DNA of 64,000 bases, from NCBI RefSeq assembly GCF_002288925.2, contig NW_022098031.1, positions 3,694,869-3,758,868 of the forward strand, given 5' to 3'. The notes below the pieces were generated by a model. That model was not told where the DNA came from. It searched no databases and saw nothing but the letters and a program-made list of their open reading frames with translations. Numbering within the stretch: position 1 is the stretch's first letter; each line of letters starts with the position of its first letter. This DNA is from Delphinapterus leucas (taxonomy: Eukaryota > Chordata > Mammalia > Artiodactyla > Monodontidae). The position numbers were made by a program, and so were the translations under genes. Shown here piece by piece: positions 23,880 to 35,682 of the stretch.

Positions 23880-25440
23880 GGCAGCAGAGACAGACCCAGC
23901 CAAGTGTGACTGGTGCTGGACTGTGAGCGTTCGTGGTGGCACCAAGCACAGGAGACCTCAGATGCTAAAGAGAGCAGTTTGTCAGACCCCTGGTAGGAGG
24001 CATACTTTTTCACAGTTGGAGGCTGACAGGTGGCGGCATGGCAGCAAGATCACATGGAAACCACGGACCAGAGAGTGCGGGTGAAGAGGGGGCTTGGACA
24101 GAGCTGCTGGGGCACCCAACCTGCCCTGCGGGGGACTGCTTCTCACCCTGGATACAGAGGGGCTTCCTTGGGACCCTCACAGAACTTGAGGTGTGCCCCC
24201 TGAGTGCCACAGGGATGGCACACTGGCTGGTGTCTGCCTCAAGCCCTGTATCAGCTGCGTCACACTTTGTCCCTAGCTCAGCAAAGGGAGTGTGTCTCCC
24301 AGGGGACAAGGTGGGCCAGGGCCGAGTGAGCCAGCCTGGGGATTCTCTTAGATTCATGGGCTACCAAGAGGGGCAAACGGCCCAGGGAGGAGGACGGGGG
24401 TGGACCTTGGATTCCTGAGGCTCAGTAGCAGAAGGGAGAGCCCCGGATGGGGGCCCCGGAGTGGCCACGAAAGTGCCCAAGAGAGGACACTTCACACGCT
24501 TCAAGCACCCAGAGACAGGGCCCGTGTTCTCAACACCTGATGGGCAGGACTTCTCTGCCCCTTCCCACTCCTCCCGTCCCCTGCCTCCACCAGGCTGACA
24601 TGTGGGGAAGCTCGAAGAGGGGATCTGAGGAGAGAAAGAGGGAAGAGGGCCCTCATCCCTTACTCTCACCCCATGGCGCCAGGAATAAGTTCAGTGTGAA
24701 TCAGTTCTGAATATTGGCTGTGACTCAGGTTTGGAGATTTGAAGAACTCATTTGTGATGGTAAGTGACCGCAGGGCTCTGCCGTGCTCAGAATGGCTGGA
24801 GCAGCTCGAGGCACGGAGGAATCTCCGCACACCAAGAGACCTGGGCTGCAGGAGAAGTACAAAGTTGCTTTTGGATAATTCTGTGCATCCTGGTGCAGCC
24901 TAGGCCCGGACAGGCACCGGGAGGAAAGCATTTGAAGGAGCCTGGCGTGTTTTCTGCAGGAGGAACAGATTGGTGGCAGAAGGGAGAAGGGTCTGGAGGT
25001 GGCTGCTGTTTCTGATGCAGGTCTGAAAGGAAAGGAGGGAGCAGGAGATGCAGGGAGAATTTGAAGGTCGAGTTCAGGGGGAGTTTTTCTGGATGGGAGA
25101 ACTGTGAGCCTGTGTCAATGTGGATGGTATGGGACCTGGGCGAGGGGTAGGGGTGCACCCCTGTTGGGTGGGGTCCATGGTGAGTGGGAGGAGGCTGGGA
25201 GCAGGGCCAGCCAGAGAAGGACTGGGAACCAGTTGCAGCAGGGCATCTGGGAGGGCTCCACTCCCCAGGGCCACCACCCCACCCCCACACAACCGCAAGC
25301 ACACAGAAGCGTGAACTGGGTGGCATGGGCTACGCTCCCAGGCCCAGCCCACTCCTACTTTGCAGGAGATGGTCTTTTCAGGGGTGGTACATCCTCCATC
25401 CCTCACTTATTGGCAGTTCCAGGGACTGCTAGGAAGCCTA
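23880..25440. other. GC-rich non-repeat cargo DNA
   Basis: Noticeably richer in G+C than everything around it, with no recognised repeat or conserved exon. The longest frame is a 179-codon minus frame (24787-25326), low-complexity and rich in Pro, Ser and Cys, with no domain I recognise. Several plus frames overlap it, as expected by chance in stop-poor GC-rich DNA. It resembles intronic or intergenic DNA from a GC-rich region. Its source locus is unknown. Confidence 0.7.
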
Positions 25441-25449
25441 CTAACTACG

Positions 25450-25741
25450 CCTACTAACTACTAACTAAGCCCATGAGGCACAACTACTAAGCCTGCACAC
25501 TAGAGCCTGTGAGCCACAACTACTGAGCCTGCACTCTAGAGCCCGCAAGCCACAACTACTGAAGCCCTCACTCCTAGAGCCCGTGCTCTGCAACAAGAGA
25601 AGCCACCACAATGAGAAGTCTGCGCACTGCAATGAAGAGGAGCCCCCGCTCGCCGCAACCAGAGAAAGCCCACGTGCAGTGAGGAAGACCCAATGCAGCC
25701 AAAGATAAATAAATAAAATAAATAAATAAATATTTTTAAAA
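25450..25741 (+). mobile_element. CHR SINE, right copy of the composite (headless)
   Basis: Begins inside the SINE at the 'aactaagccc' region, preceded by a small tandem array of 'ctaacta'. It then runs through the long-form body ('caacaagagaagccacca') to the (TAAA)n tail and the right L1 duplication. The first ~100 nt (head and B box) are missing, and it overlaps the left copy's middle segment. Confidence 0.92.
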
Positions 25742-28549
25742 AATACAATTAGAAATGAAAAAGGAGACCTTACAATGGACACTGCAGAAATACAAAGCAC
25801 CATAAGAGACTACTACAAGCAACTCTCTGCCAATAAAATGGGCAACCTGGAAGAAATGGAAAAATTCTTAGAAAGTATAACCTTCCAAGACTGAACCAGG
25901 AAGAAATAGAAACTATGAACGGACCAATCACAAGTAGTGAAATTGAAACTGTGATTAAAAATCTTCCAACAAACAAAAGTCCAGGACCAGATGGCTTCAC
26001 AGGTGAATTCTATCAAACATTTAGAGAAGAGCTAACACTTATCCTTCTCAAACTCTTCCAAAAAATTGCAGAGGAAGGAACACTCCCAAACTCATTCTAT
26101 GAGGCCACCATCACCCTGATATGAAAACCAGACAAAGATACTACAAAAAAAGAAAATGACAGACCAGTATCACTCATGAATATAGATGCAAAAATCCTCC
26201 ACAAAATACTAGCAAACAGAATCCAACAACACGTTAAAAGTATCATACACCACGATCAAGTGGGATTTATCCCAGGGATGCAAGGATTCTTCAATATATG
26301 CAAATCAATCAATGTGGTACACCATATTAACAAACTGAAGAATAAAAACCATATGATCGTCTCAATAGATGCAGAAAAAGCTTTTGACAAAATTCAACAC
26401 CCATTTATGCTAAAAATCCTCCAGAAAGTAGGCACAGAGGGAACCTACCTCAACATAATAAAGGCCATATACGACAAACCCACAGCAAACATCATTCTCA
26501 ATGGTGAACAACCGAAAGCACTTCCTCTAAGATCAGGAACAAGACAAGGAGGTCCACTCTTGCCACTATTATTCAACATAGTTTTGGAAGTCCTAGCCAT
26601 GGCAATCAGAGAAGAAAAGGAAATAAAAGGAATACTAATTGAAAAGCAAGAAGTAAAACCGTCACTGTGTGCAGATGACATGATACTATACATAGAGAAT
26701 CCTAAAGATGCCACCAGAAAACTACTAGAGCTAATCAATGAATTTGGTAAAGTTGCAGGATATAAAATTAATGCACAGAAATCTCTTGCATTCCTATACA
26801 CTAACAAAGAAAGATCAGAAAGAGAAATTAAGGAAACAGTCCCATTCACCATTGCAACAAAAATAATAAAATGCCTAGGAATAAACCTACCTAAGGAGGT
26901 AAAAGACCTGTACTCAGAAAACTATAAGACACTGATGAAAGAAATCAAAGATGACACAAACAGATGGAGATATGTACCATGTTCTTGGATTGGAAGAATC
27001 AATATTGTGAAAATGACTATACTACCCAAAGCAATCTACAGATTCAATGCAATCCCTACCAAACTACCAATGGCATTTTTTACAGAACTAGAAAAAAAAA
27101 TCTTAAAACCTGTATGGAGACACAGAAGACCCCGAATAGCCAAAGCAGTCTTGAGGGAAAAAAATGGTGCTGGAGGAATCAGACTCCCTGACTTCAGACT
27201 ACACTACAAAGCTACAGTAGCCAAGACAATAGGTACTGGCACAAAAGCAGAAATATCGATCAATGGAACAGGATACAAAGCTCAGAGATAAACCCACATA
27301 CCTATGGTCAACTGATCTATGACAAAGGAGGCAAAGATACACAATGGAGAAAAGACAGTCTCTTCGATAAGTGGTGCTGGGAAAACTGGACAACTACATG
27401 TAAAAGAATGAAATTAGAACACTTCCTAACACCATACACAAAAATAAACTCAAAATGGATTAAAGACCTAAATGTAAGACTGGACACTATAAAACTCTTA
27501 GAGGAAAACATAGGAAGAATACTCTTTGACATAAATCACAGCTAGATCTTTTATGACCCATCTCCTAGAAAAATGGAAATAAAAACAAAAATAAACAAAT
27601 GGGGCCTAATGAAACGTAAATGCTTTTGCACAGCAAAGGAAACTATAAACAAGATGAAAAGACAACCCTCAGAATGAGAGAAAATATTTGCAAACGAATC
27701 AACGGAGAAAGGATTAATCTCCAAAATATATAAACAGCTCATGCAACTCAATATTAAAAAAACAAACAACCCAATCCAAAAGTGGGCAGAAGACCTAAAT
27801 AGACATTTCTCCAAAGACATACAGATGGCGAAGAGGCACATGAAAAGATGCTCAACATCACTAATATTAGAGATATGCAAATCAAAACTACAATGAGGTA
27901 TCACCTCACACCAGTCAGAATGGCCATCATCAAAAAATCTACAAACAACAAATGCTGGAGAGCGTGTGGAGAAAAGAGAACCCTCTTACACTGTTGGTGG
28001 GAATGTAAACTGATACAGCCACTATGAAGAACAGTATGGAGGTTCCTTAAAAAACTAAAAATAGAATTACCATACAACCCAGCAATCCCACTACTGGGCA
28101 TATACCCTGAGAAAACCATAATTCAAAAAGAGTCATGTACCACAACGTTCATTGCAGCACTATTTACAATAGCTAGGTCATGGAAGCAACCTAAATGCCC
28201 ATCACAGACAAATGGATAAAGAAGATGTGGTACACATATACAATGGAATACTACTCAGCCATAAAAAGGAATGAAATCGGGTCATTTGTAGAGATGTCGA
28301 TGGACCTAGAGACTGTCATACAGAGTGGAGTAATTCAGAAAAAGAAAAACAAATATCGTATATTAACGCATATATGTGGAATCCAGAAAAATGGTACAGA
28401 TGAACCAGTCTGCAAGGCAGAAATAGAGACACAGATGTAGAGAACAAACATATGGATACCAAGGGGGGTAAGCAGGGGCAATGGGGTGGGATGAATTGGG
28501 GGATTATGATTGATATATATACACTAATATGTATAAAATAGATAACTAG

Positions 28550-28759
28550 GGCTTCCCTGGTGGCACAGTGGTTGGGAGTCCGCCTGCCGATGCAGGGAAC
28601 ACGGGTTCGTGCCCCGGTCCGGGAAGATCCCATATGCCGTGGAGCGGCTGGGCCCATGAGCCATGGCCACTGAGCCTGCATGTCCGGAGTCTGTGCTCCG
28701 CAACGGGAGAGACCACAACAGTGAGAGGCCCGCGTACAGCAAAAAAAATAAAATAAAAA
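28550..28759 (+). mobile_element. CHR SINE, short form, in L1 3'UTR
   Basis: Complete short form with an A-rich tail and target duplication agataactag (28540-28549 and 28760-28769). It splits the large L1's 3'UTR and is therefore younger than that L1. Confidence 0.96.
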
Positions 28760-28911
28760 AGATAACTAGTAAGAACCTGCTGTATAAAACAATAAATAAT
28801 ATCAAATTTTTAAAAAGTAACATAAAAAGAACAAAATAAGATATTTGAAATAAATCCAAAAATACTGGTAATCACAATCAGTTAAAAAAAAAAAAGGAAC
28901 CAATCAGAAGG

Positions 28912-29745
28912 TTATCCAGTGGTCTACATAAAAGAGATAAAGGGGCTAAACCAAATTATTTATCTCCAGTGGGGATAAACACAAAAGGGTATATTAAAGA
29001 TCTATTTAGATAGTGAAATCAACACAATTAAGAAATTTCATCCTAATAGAGGTATTGAGATCACAGTGGAATATGTCATTTTCCCAAATTTCTATGTATA
29101 TGACAAACTACTAAAATAAAAACCTTTGCCCCATTGAAAGTTGATAACTGTCAAACCTCCTCAAGGGATCTGCCAGAGAAGCCCAAATTCATCACTATTA
29201 CCCTCTCTAAGCTTTACCAACATTTGTTTTCACTCATCATGTTTAAGTCCTAACTTGACCCTCAGCAGAAGTTTCTCCTGTCTGGTCTTAAGTGACAAGA
29301 CGTCTAGAACATGTCTTCCTACCTCCTCTCACACAGTCACCAAAACAGATACCATGTCATCTTCAGACAGCTTTCTCGGTACCCTATTTATTTCTGACTT
29401 TAAATTAACTGTTCTCAGTTTCAAAATTTATACTCATTGCCATAAATACTTGATATTTATGGAAAACTGGAACCACATAAATATTAACATGGCATCATGT
29501 TAATCATGTATGTATATTCTATAAATAATAGCTAAGTCATTACGTAGATATTTTAATCAGTCAACTGAGATCAGTCTGTAAAGTCTCATTTTAAGGCCTC
29601 CTAATCAATGAGTAGACCAAAACAAAGCACATGTACTTTCCCCTGCCATTGTATATAGTGCTGATGTTTGATTTACAACAGATGTGATTTGAAATAAGAA
29701 AGAGGCTGTATTTCAAATCCACCTGAGACGATGTATACATTGTTG
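28912..29745. other. AT-rich unique DNA
   Basis: No gene is seen. A 120-codon plus frame at 29141-29503 has no recognised domain and may overlie old L2-like sequence ('gtcctaacttgaccctcagc'). Confidence 0.45.
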
Positions 29746-29749
29746 TAGT

Positions 29750-30110
29750 TCATTCATCATTCATTCATTCATCAATTTAACAAGTATTTTATCACATGCC
29801 TATTATGATCCAGTAGGGATGTCAGACACTGGGATACCAGACAGATAGGGCTTCTTTCCTTAGAGAGCATATGAATTAGTGAAGGACCCAACCAACCAGC
29901 TGTCGCAACACCCTGTGGTGAATGCTGAGCTGTAAATGGGGCAATGGATACACAGAAAACAACCTAGCTCAGGTAGGGGGAGATGGGGGAAGGCTTCCTA
30001 TAGGAAGTGATGTACAAGCTGAGGCCTGGGGTGTGAGTAAGAGTTATCCAAGAGTAAAAGGAAGAGTAGGAAAAAAGAACAGCATGTGGACAGACTGGGA
30101 AGAGAGAGTG
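29750..30110 (+). repeat. Ancient interspersed repeat, family uncertain
   Basis: A CATT-rich start ('catcattcattcattcatca'), then 'caatttaacaagtattttat', 'cagacactgggataccagac', 'ggaaggcttcctataggaag' and 'acagcatgtggacagact' follow a well-known order in old mammalian repeats. Similar but weaker copies lie near 19.0 and 33.6 kb. I could not decide between an L2-type and an old L1-type source. Confidence 0.5.
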
Positions 30111-30114
30111 TGAA

Positions 30115-32060
30115 AAAACAAATGGCCCCTTTGTATCATAGGTACAGTCAGAGTCTGCTCTGAGGTGATGCTATCAACCTTCTCGTCCCCATTGTGGTCT
30201 GAAAAGGCACTGCTTTGGAGATGCGCTCAGGACCGCAGGTGTTCCCCCTGCCCCTGACACTCCCTCCCCACCCCCACTTCCAGATACACCACTGTTTTAG
30301 TAAAAGTGAAAGAAGCTCCACCTGGCTGAAAATGAAAGTAAGAGGAGGGTATGCCGAGTAAAGCAATGACAAGGACAGCATGCAGAGGACCCAGTATTAT
30401 TTAGGATTTCTGTTTCTTATCCCTTGCCCTGCCTTACCACCAATCCATTTGACTGGTGAATCCCTGAAGCGTCCATTCCTGCTTATTGCTTGGTCGATAG
30501 TCCCCAACTGGTACTGGCACTAGAGACCACCATGCCAGGGCTACTCAGGTTGATGTGTAACCATGTGTGCATCTAATGTGCTGTCAGTTTTGACTTTTTC
30601 CTTGGAAGGGAGTTTAGGTAGAATGCTTTCTTTGTGAGCCACATAGCTGGGCTCTCGCTTCTGGGCTCTTCCAAAACAACATGGAAAAATTTGAAAGAGA
30701 ATTCAAATCATGGCTTTTTTCAATCAGGAGGCAGCATTAATAGGAAACTAATCTAGTTCACCTAATTACATTTCCTAATTTACGTCCAACTTGAAGGGAA
30801 AAAAACATGCATCATTGTTACAAATATTATTGTGTTTGACTTGTTTTTCCCCTATAACATTTGAATATTCTACTTCCCTTCCTCGGGTCTATGGTACAAT
30901 GATTTGCATTGTTCCTGAGTGATGTTTTCCAAAACAGGTGGAGGAAAAAACATAAATTAAGAATTTCCTTACCAAAAATTTTAGAATAACAAAATGTTTA
31001 CTGAAAATTGGTTCACACTGGCTGGCATCCTGGCAAGTTTAACTCAGAAAGCATCCACAGCATGGGAAATCGTACTGGTGACTTTTCGTTGAACTTTCTC
31101 AGCAGCCACCAATTAAATTCCATTTTCACTTGACGGATAAGTGAGCTCAGGCTTCAGTGAGTTGATGTGGAAAGAAACATAGCTTCCTTCTCTTAATAGC
31201 TTGAGACAACCTAGATGTAAGTAATCAAAACAAATATTCATAGAACTTTCAAGCGGCTTCATCACTTGACAGTGCCTGGGCAACACACACTGGAGAGCAC
31301 ATACAGCCGTAATTTTTCAAAAAAAGGAGTAACTAGTCTGTTTTCAATTATACCCCCATTGAGCCAACAGCTGAAAAGGGTGTAGGGGGAAGTATATAGG
31401 TGTTGTCAAGTCAGTAAAGAGAAGATTTGGAGTTATTTTATAACCATTGATCATACTGTAAAAATGAGAGGTTTGTCCTCATTACTTGATATATAAATAA
31501 ATCACCTCTTCCATTTCTCTCCTGCTTCCAACACCAAACACTAGGTTTGGGTCAATGTGTGTCTCCCTAAAAATAAAAAAATACTATAAAGATATAACAA
31601 AATAATTTATGTATATTTCACATAGTAATGCTGTGTTCTTATTTTCAGTTAAGTGTTTTATATTATGACTTGAAATATCTGGTCAGGCTATAGATGTTAG
31701 TAAAGTTGCATCAATAAGTCTATTCATTGATATAGGAAATCATGCTTCCATAATTAAACTAGTGTAGATGAGGATAATAATTATAGGTATCAACTTTGAT
31801 CTGAAAAGAAAAAAGTTACAGAAGTTACAGGTATGCTGCACAAACACACACACACACACACACACAACACACAAATGCACACAGAGTCACTGTGCCAGAA
31901 TTGCTATATTTTAAAATAAAATAACTTACATTCTGAGACAATAGCCTCTTTGACATCAGGATTATAAACCATTTTTATAAACTATTTTTAATAAATGTGT
32001 TTTCATTAATTTCAGGTATGTTTGGCAAAACAGGACAGTTCATTTCAGTCCACTTTAATT
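30115..32060. other. AT-rich unique DNA
   Basis: Apart from the CA microsatellite near 31.84 kb I see no repeat, exon or RNA gene. Confidence 0.5.
31836..31880. repeat. (CA)n microsatellite
   Basis: About 12 nearly uninterrupted CA units, followed by imperfect continuation. Confidence 0.95.
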
Positions 32061-32082
32061 ACATAATTATGATCATAATTTT

Positions 32083-32385
32083 TTTAAATAAATTTATTTA
32101 TTTTATTTTATTTTATTTTTGGCTGCGTCGGGTCTTCATTGCTACACGCAGGCTTTCCTCTGGTTGCGGCAAGTTCGGGCTACTCTTCGTTGTGGTGCGC
32201 GGGCTTTTCACTGCGGTGGCTTCTCTTGTTGTGGAGCACGGGCTCTAGGCGGCGGGCTTCAGTAGTTGTGGCACACGGGCTTAGCTGCCCCACAGCATGT
32301 GGGAATCTTCTAGGACCAGGGCTCGAACCCGTGTCCCCGGCATTGGCAGGCAGATTCTTAACCACTGTGCCACCAGGGAAGCCCC
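32083..32385 (-). mobile_element. CHR SINE, long form
   Basis: Reverse orientation, starting with a (TTTA)n tail and 'ggctgcgtcgggtcttcatt', ending 'caccagggaagcccc'. Perfect 15-bp target duplication tatgatcataatttt (32068-32082 and 32386-32400). Confidence 0.97.
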
Positions 32386-32559
32386 TATGATCATAATTTT
32401 ATGTATTATTTGTAAACAGTTCTTCTAAGATGATGAAAAATTTGTAATAAGAAGCATTTGGTTGAGGTCTTATTATGATGTTAATTTCTTTAAGAAATAT
32501 ATTTTCTGAAGATTGTAAAAAGGCCTTCTCTTTGTATGGGGATTTATTGTTTACAGACA

Positions 32560-32745
32560 CTTTTACCTACATGTTCTCATTTAATCCTTAGGATAATGCT
32601 ATGAGACATTTAAATTTTCCCTCCTTTTCACAGATGCAAAAAAACAGAGGCTCAGTAGAGTTAAGAAGCTAGCCCAAGGCCACACACACAGAAGTGACAA
32701 AGTCAATATACAAACCCATTTCTTCTTACTCTATAGCTCTTTCAC
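32560..32745 (+). mobile_element. MIR element
   Basis: 'tgttctcatttaatccttag', 'ataatgctatgagaca', 'cagatgcaaaaaaacagagg' and 'agctagcccaaggccacaca' form the MIR 3' half in the correct order. Confidence 0.85.
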
Positions 32746-32749
32746 TAAT

Positions 32750-34239
32750 GAAAGTATTAGCCCAGCTGGCAATCAAATTACCACTATTTCTTCATTAGTG
32801 GAATGAGGTAATGAGGTTTCACTTTATCACTCATAATTCAGAGATGCAACCCTAAGGCCTGCACAAAAATGACATCTACCATTATGGTAACACATTACAC
32901 TCACGGTAACACATTATACTCATTGGCTAGGATTCAGAAGGCAATTTTTATCTGTTATTTTTTTAGTTAAGTATCTTATGATTTGAAATATCTGGTTGGT
33001 TTATAAAGCATTTCGAGCCCTCAAGACATTTTAGGGAAACTCAATTCACTGACCTTCTTTTCTAATGACTTCTTCCACCTCCACCGCCACCATTCACTCT
33101 TCTGTGATCACGGAAGCCGTGACTCAGAACAAGACATCCTGCTCTTTGGAACAACTTTCCTGTTCGACAATTTCTGCCATGACCCTTTAGCCTTGTCAGG
33201 CCCTTAAGTCCATGATAATGGGAAAAATACCAACCCTGATGTACCTAAACACCTGCTTTTTCCATGTCTCCCTCCATGGATATGAGCATCACTGGAGAGT
33301 CACTCAGCAGAACAACTGGCACCACTCTAAGTTCAAGGTCATTGGCTATCATCCTCAAATTGACTCTCAACACCACCTGGAATTCATTCTGGATTCTATA
33401 GTCTGCTCACTCTCCCACCTCCAGGACTAGTGGAAACCTTCTCCACTCTTCAGTAAACCAACATCCCCGATTTCCCCTGACCTTTGGCCTTAGAAGATGA
33501 CCTCCGATTTATTCCTTTGAGAGAAAGTAAAATCTAGTGAAAGGAAACCTTTCTACCTCCCTCTGTCAAATGTACAAGGTAGATAGATCTGCACTCACTC
33601 TTTATTCTTTCCATCAACAAATGTTTGTAGAATGCCTACCATACTCCACGTATTGTCCTGAAAACCAGAGCTCAAGCTGGGAACAGGACAAAGACATTCT
33701 GTCCCATGGAGTTACCTACTAGTGAATAACTATATAAGATAATTTCAGAGAGTGAAAAGTGCTGCTGTGAGGAATAAGAGTAGGATGATGGCTTAGGCCA
33801 TGATTGGGGATGGCAATAAAAGGCGGCAACATTAAGATATGGTGCTCTGTGAGGAGGTGGCATTTTAGTTATGACTCAGATGACTAGAGTGAGTCAGTCA
33901 TGGGAAGATCAAGAGAGAAAGCAAGAGCCAAGGTCCTGAAGAGATGCGTTTATTACATGTTCAAGGAACAACAACAAAAAAGGTCCATATGACTTGAGCA
34001 CAGCAAGCAAGGAAGAGGGTGGTATGAGACAGGATCCTCTACTTATCCCTTAAACTACAAGAGAGCTGATCTGAACGCAGTCTTTCTATCTGGGCTCTCG
34101 AACCCATGCCCTTTGCCTTCCCAAGAATGCTCAAGTGCTGATATACTAGATCTGTCTCCTCTGAACTCTCTCAATCGGCTCTTTTCTATCAACATTTAAA
34201 TATGTTCATGACGCATTAAAACACATCCCGATTTTCTCC
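32750..34239. other. Unique DNA with old LINE-like remnants
   Basis: 33020-33480 contains pyrimidine-rich words ('ccacctccaccgccaccatt') of the style of old L2-like elements. About 33600-33960 is a diverged copy of the repeat type at 29.75 kb ('catcaacaaatgtttgtaga', 'ggaacaggacaaagacattc'). No cellular exon is recognised. Confidence 0.4.
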
Positions 34240-34561
34240 TCCAGATTCAGAGCCTATTCAAACTTCAAAAAAGAGTTGTAAATCCTTATCCTTTTCTTCT
34301 CCTCCCACTCATACCCCAATACCCTCCAGTATATTTCCATCCCAAGCCTTTACCAAAAACAGCTTTCTCTAACGTCGAAAGTGATCTCCATTTCACTTGA
34401 TCTCCTGACTACATATGACTCTGTTGGCCTTGACCTTCTCCTTGAATTTTTCCATCCCTTTCCCTAAGGACTCTAATGACTCTCTTGGTTTTCCTTCTAC
34501 CACCTGGCAAGCAGCTCAGGCTCCATCATCTTTACAAACACGTCTTCCACCGTTCCATTAT

Positions 34562-34722
34562 CAGTGGTTCTCAAACTTGAGAGTGCATCAAAACCATCTG
34601 AAGACATGTTGCTGAGTCCTACTCCCAGAGTTTTCGATTCAGTAGGTTTATTTGCTTTTCCAGTAGATTCCCAGGTGATTCAAATACTTCTGGTCTGGGG
34701 ACTATACTTTGGGAGCCACTCT
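34562..34722 (+). mobile_element. MER5A-like hAT element
   Basis: Starts 'cagtggttctcaaacttgag' and ends 'ttgggagccactc', giving hAT-type inverted ends. The middle ('ttttcgattcagtaggttta', 'gattcccaggtgattcaaat') follows MER5A in diverged form. Confidence 0.8.
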
Positions 34723-34831
34723 ATTAAATATAGATCCTCAAGGCTTAATATTAGTTATCTCCTCTTTTCACTTTCTACTCTTTCTATTGATAATTTCATG
34801 CACAGCCATAGCTTCAATTATCAGCTTTATA

Positions 34832-34952
34832 TTGGGTTGGCCAAAAGCTTCATTCGGTTTTAAGTAAAAATAAAAGACACATTTTTCATTTTCACCAAGA
34901 ACTTTACTGAACAACGTATTCACTACCAGAGCGAACTTTTTGGCCAACCCAA
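34832..34952. mobile_element. Mariner MITE (121 bp palindrome-like)
   Basis: Terminal inverted repeats 'ttgggttggccaaaagcttc' and 'gcgaactttttggccaaccc' enclose a short AT-rich centre. TA precedes the left end; the right flank is CA, a decayed TA. These ends match the mariner type known from cetartiodactyl genomes. It is non-coding and depended on a mariner transposase supplied in trans. Confidence 0.9.
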
Positions 34953-35552
34953 CATCAATGACACACAAATGTACATACCTCTTGTCTTACATCCAGACCC
35001 AAATATCCAATTGGAGTCAAAAACCTCCACTTGCACCCATCAAAATCACTCCCAACCTCCATGTATGCCTCAAAATGAACTTGTAATAAACCAGTTAGTT
35101 TTTCAAGGTTTCCTATCCAAGGAAATCATGCCTTGTCATCCTATTATGGAAGTCAGAATCTAAGAGTCATCCTCAAGATCTCCCTCTCACTCGCCACCCC
35201 TATATCTAAAACTTTATTAACTTCTATGGATTTTACCTTCTAAATATCTCTCCATGAATTGTTCATGGCTCTCATGTACTTCATTACCATCCTTGTCTAA
35301 ACCACCATTCTCCTTCCTGGGCTACTGGCTATAGCAACCTTCTTAACTTCTTCCAATCCATTCTTCACATTTTATCCAGAGCCATCACTTCAAATGGCTT
35401 ATATCATCCCTCTGCCTAAATTTCCCTTTGTTTCATGGAATAAAAAATTCTTGTGGCCTGCATGTTCTGGTGCCTGCCTATGTGTCTCCATCTCACCTCA
35501 TATGTTACTACCTGCGCTCTGCCCATCAAACATCCTGGCTCTCGCATTTCTT

Positions 35553-35682
35553 GGAGGCTCAGTGGCCATGGTTCATGGGCCTAGCCGCTCCGCGGCATGT
35601 GGGATCTTCCCGGACCAGGGCACGAACCTGTGTCCCCTGAATCAGCAGGCGGACTCTCAACCACCACGCCACCAGGGAAGCC
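35553..35682 (-). mobile_element. Tailless, 3'-truncated CHR SINE
   Basis: On the minus strand the SINE head and B-box region are intact, but the copy stops after 'catggccactgagcctcc', with no A tail. A 19-bp target duplication, cctggctctcgcatttctt / cctggctcttgcattcctt (35534-35552 and 35683-35701, 17 of 19), flanks it directly. The break is therefore original to the insertion, not a later deletion. This matches tailless retropseudogenes. Confidence 0.9.

Larger units (their letters stand above)
23501..25741 (+). other. Composite SINE-flanked insertion inside L1 ORF2
   Basis: L1 ORF2 is interrupted between an imperfect 16-bp duplication of L1 sequence: aataaaattataaatg (23485-23500) and aatacaattagaaatg (25742-25757). 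The inserted block consists of a CHR SINE head-side copy, about 1.7 kb of non-L1 DNA including a MIR, and a second CHR SINE copy lacking its head, both in direct orientation. The outer duplication fits one original SINE insertion. The unique DNA between the SINE parts must have been added by a later or linked event. Confidence 0.85.
22330..28380 (+). pseudogene. L1 ORF2 (endonuclease-reverse transcriptase), degenerate and interrupted
   Basis: Endonuclease N-terminus at 22330 onward (NVNGLNAPTKRQ; catalytic-region CLQETHF), then a frameshift near 22510. Endonuclease C-terminal and linker sequence lie at 22786-23328. The 2.2-kb composite insertion interrupts it at 23500. Reverse transcriptase resumes at 25758: 25915-26124 ([13 protein letters not shown]), a TGA at 26121-26123, then a 371-codon frame at 26176-27291 with the catalytic motif as CADD rather than FADD. 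C-terminal words (MEYYSAIKRNEI) reach about 28380. Multiple frame breaks make it inactive. Confidence 0.93.
20348..28896 (+). mobile_element. Structurally full-length, inactive L1 with nested insertions
   Basis: Begins at an L1 5'UTR ('agagtggttcaagatggcag') and runs through a GC-rich UTR, ORF1 and ORF2 (endonuclease, reverse transcriptase, C-terminus) to a 3'UTR and poly(A). A 15-bp target duplication (13 of 15 identical) lies at 20333-20347 and 28897-28911. Without its two insertions (23501-25741 plus one target copy, and the SINE at 28550-28759) it is about 6.1 kb, a normal full L1 length. Frameshifts and stops make it dead. After the usual 3' end (AATAAA near 28790) about 80 extra bases precede the final A-run, suggesting 3' transduction. 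Confidence 0.93.

Noticed and set aside
24787..25326. 179-codon minus-strand open frame in GC-rich DNA
   Set aside because: Low-complexity, overlapped by several other open frames, no recognised domain. Stop-poor GC-rich DNA explains it.
26176..27291. 371-codon reverse transcriptase frame as a working gene
   Set aside because: It is only the middle of an L1 ORF2 with frame breaks before and after, an upstream stop at 26121-26123 and an altered catalytic motif. It is a pseudogene.
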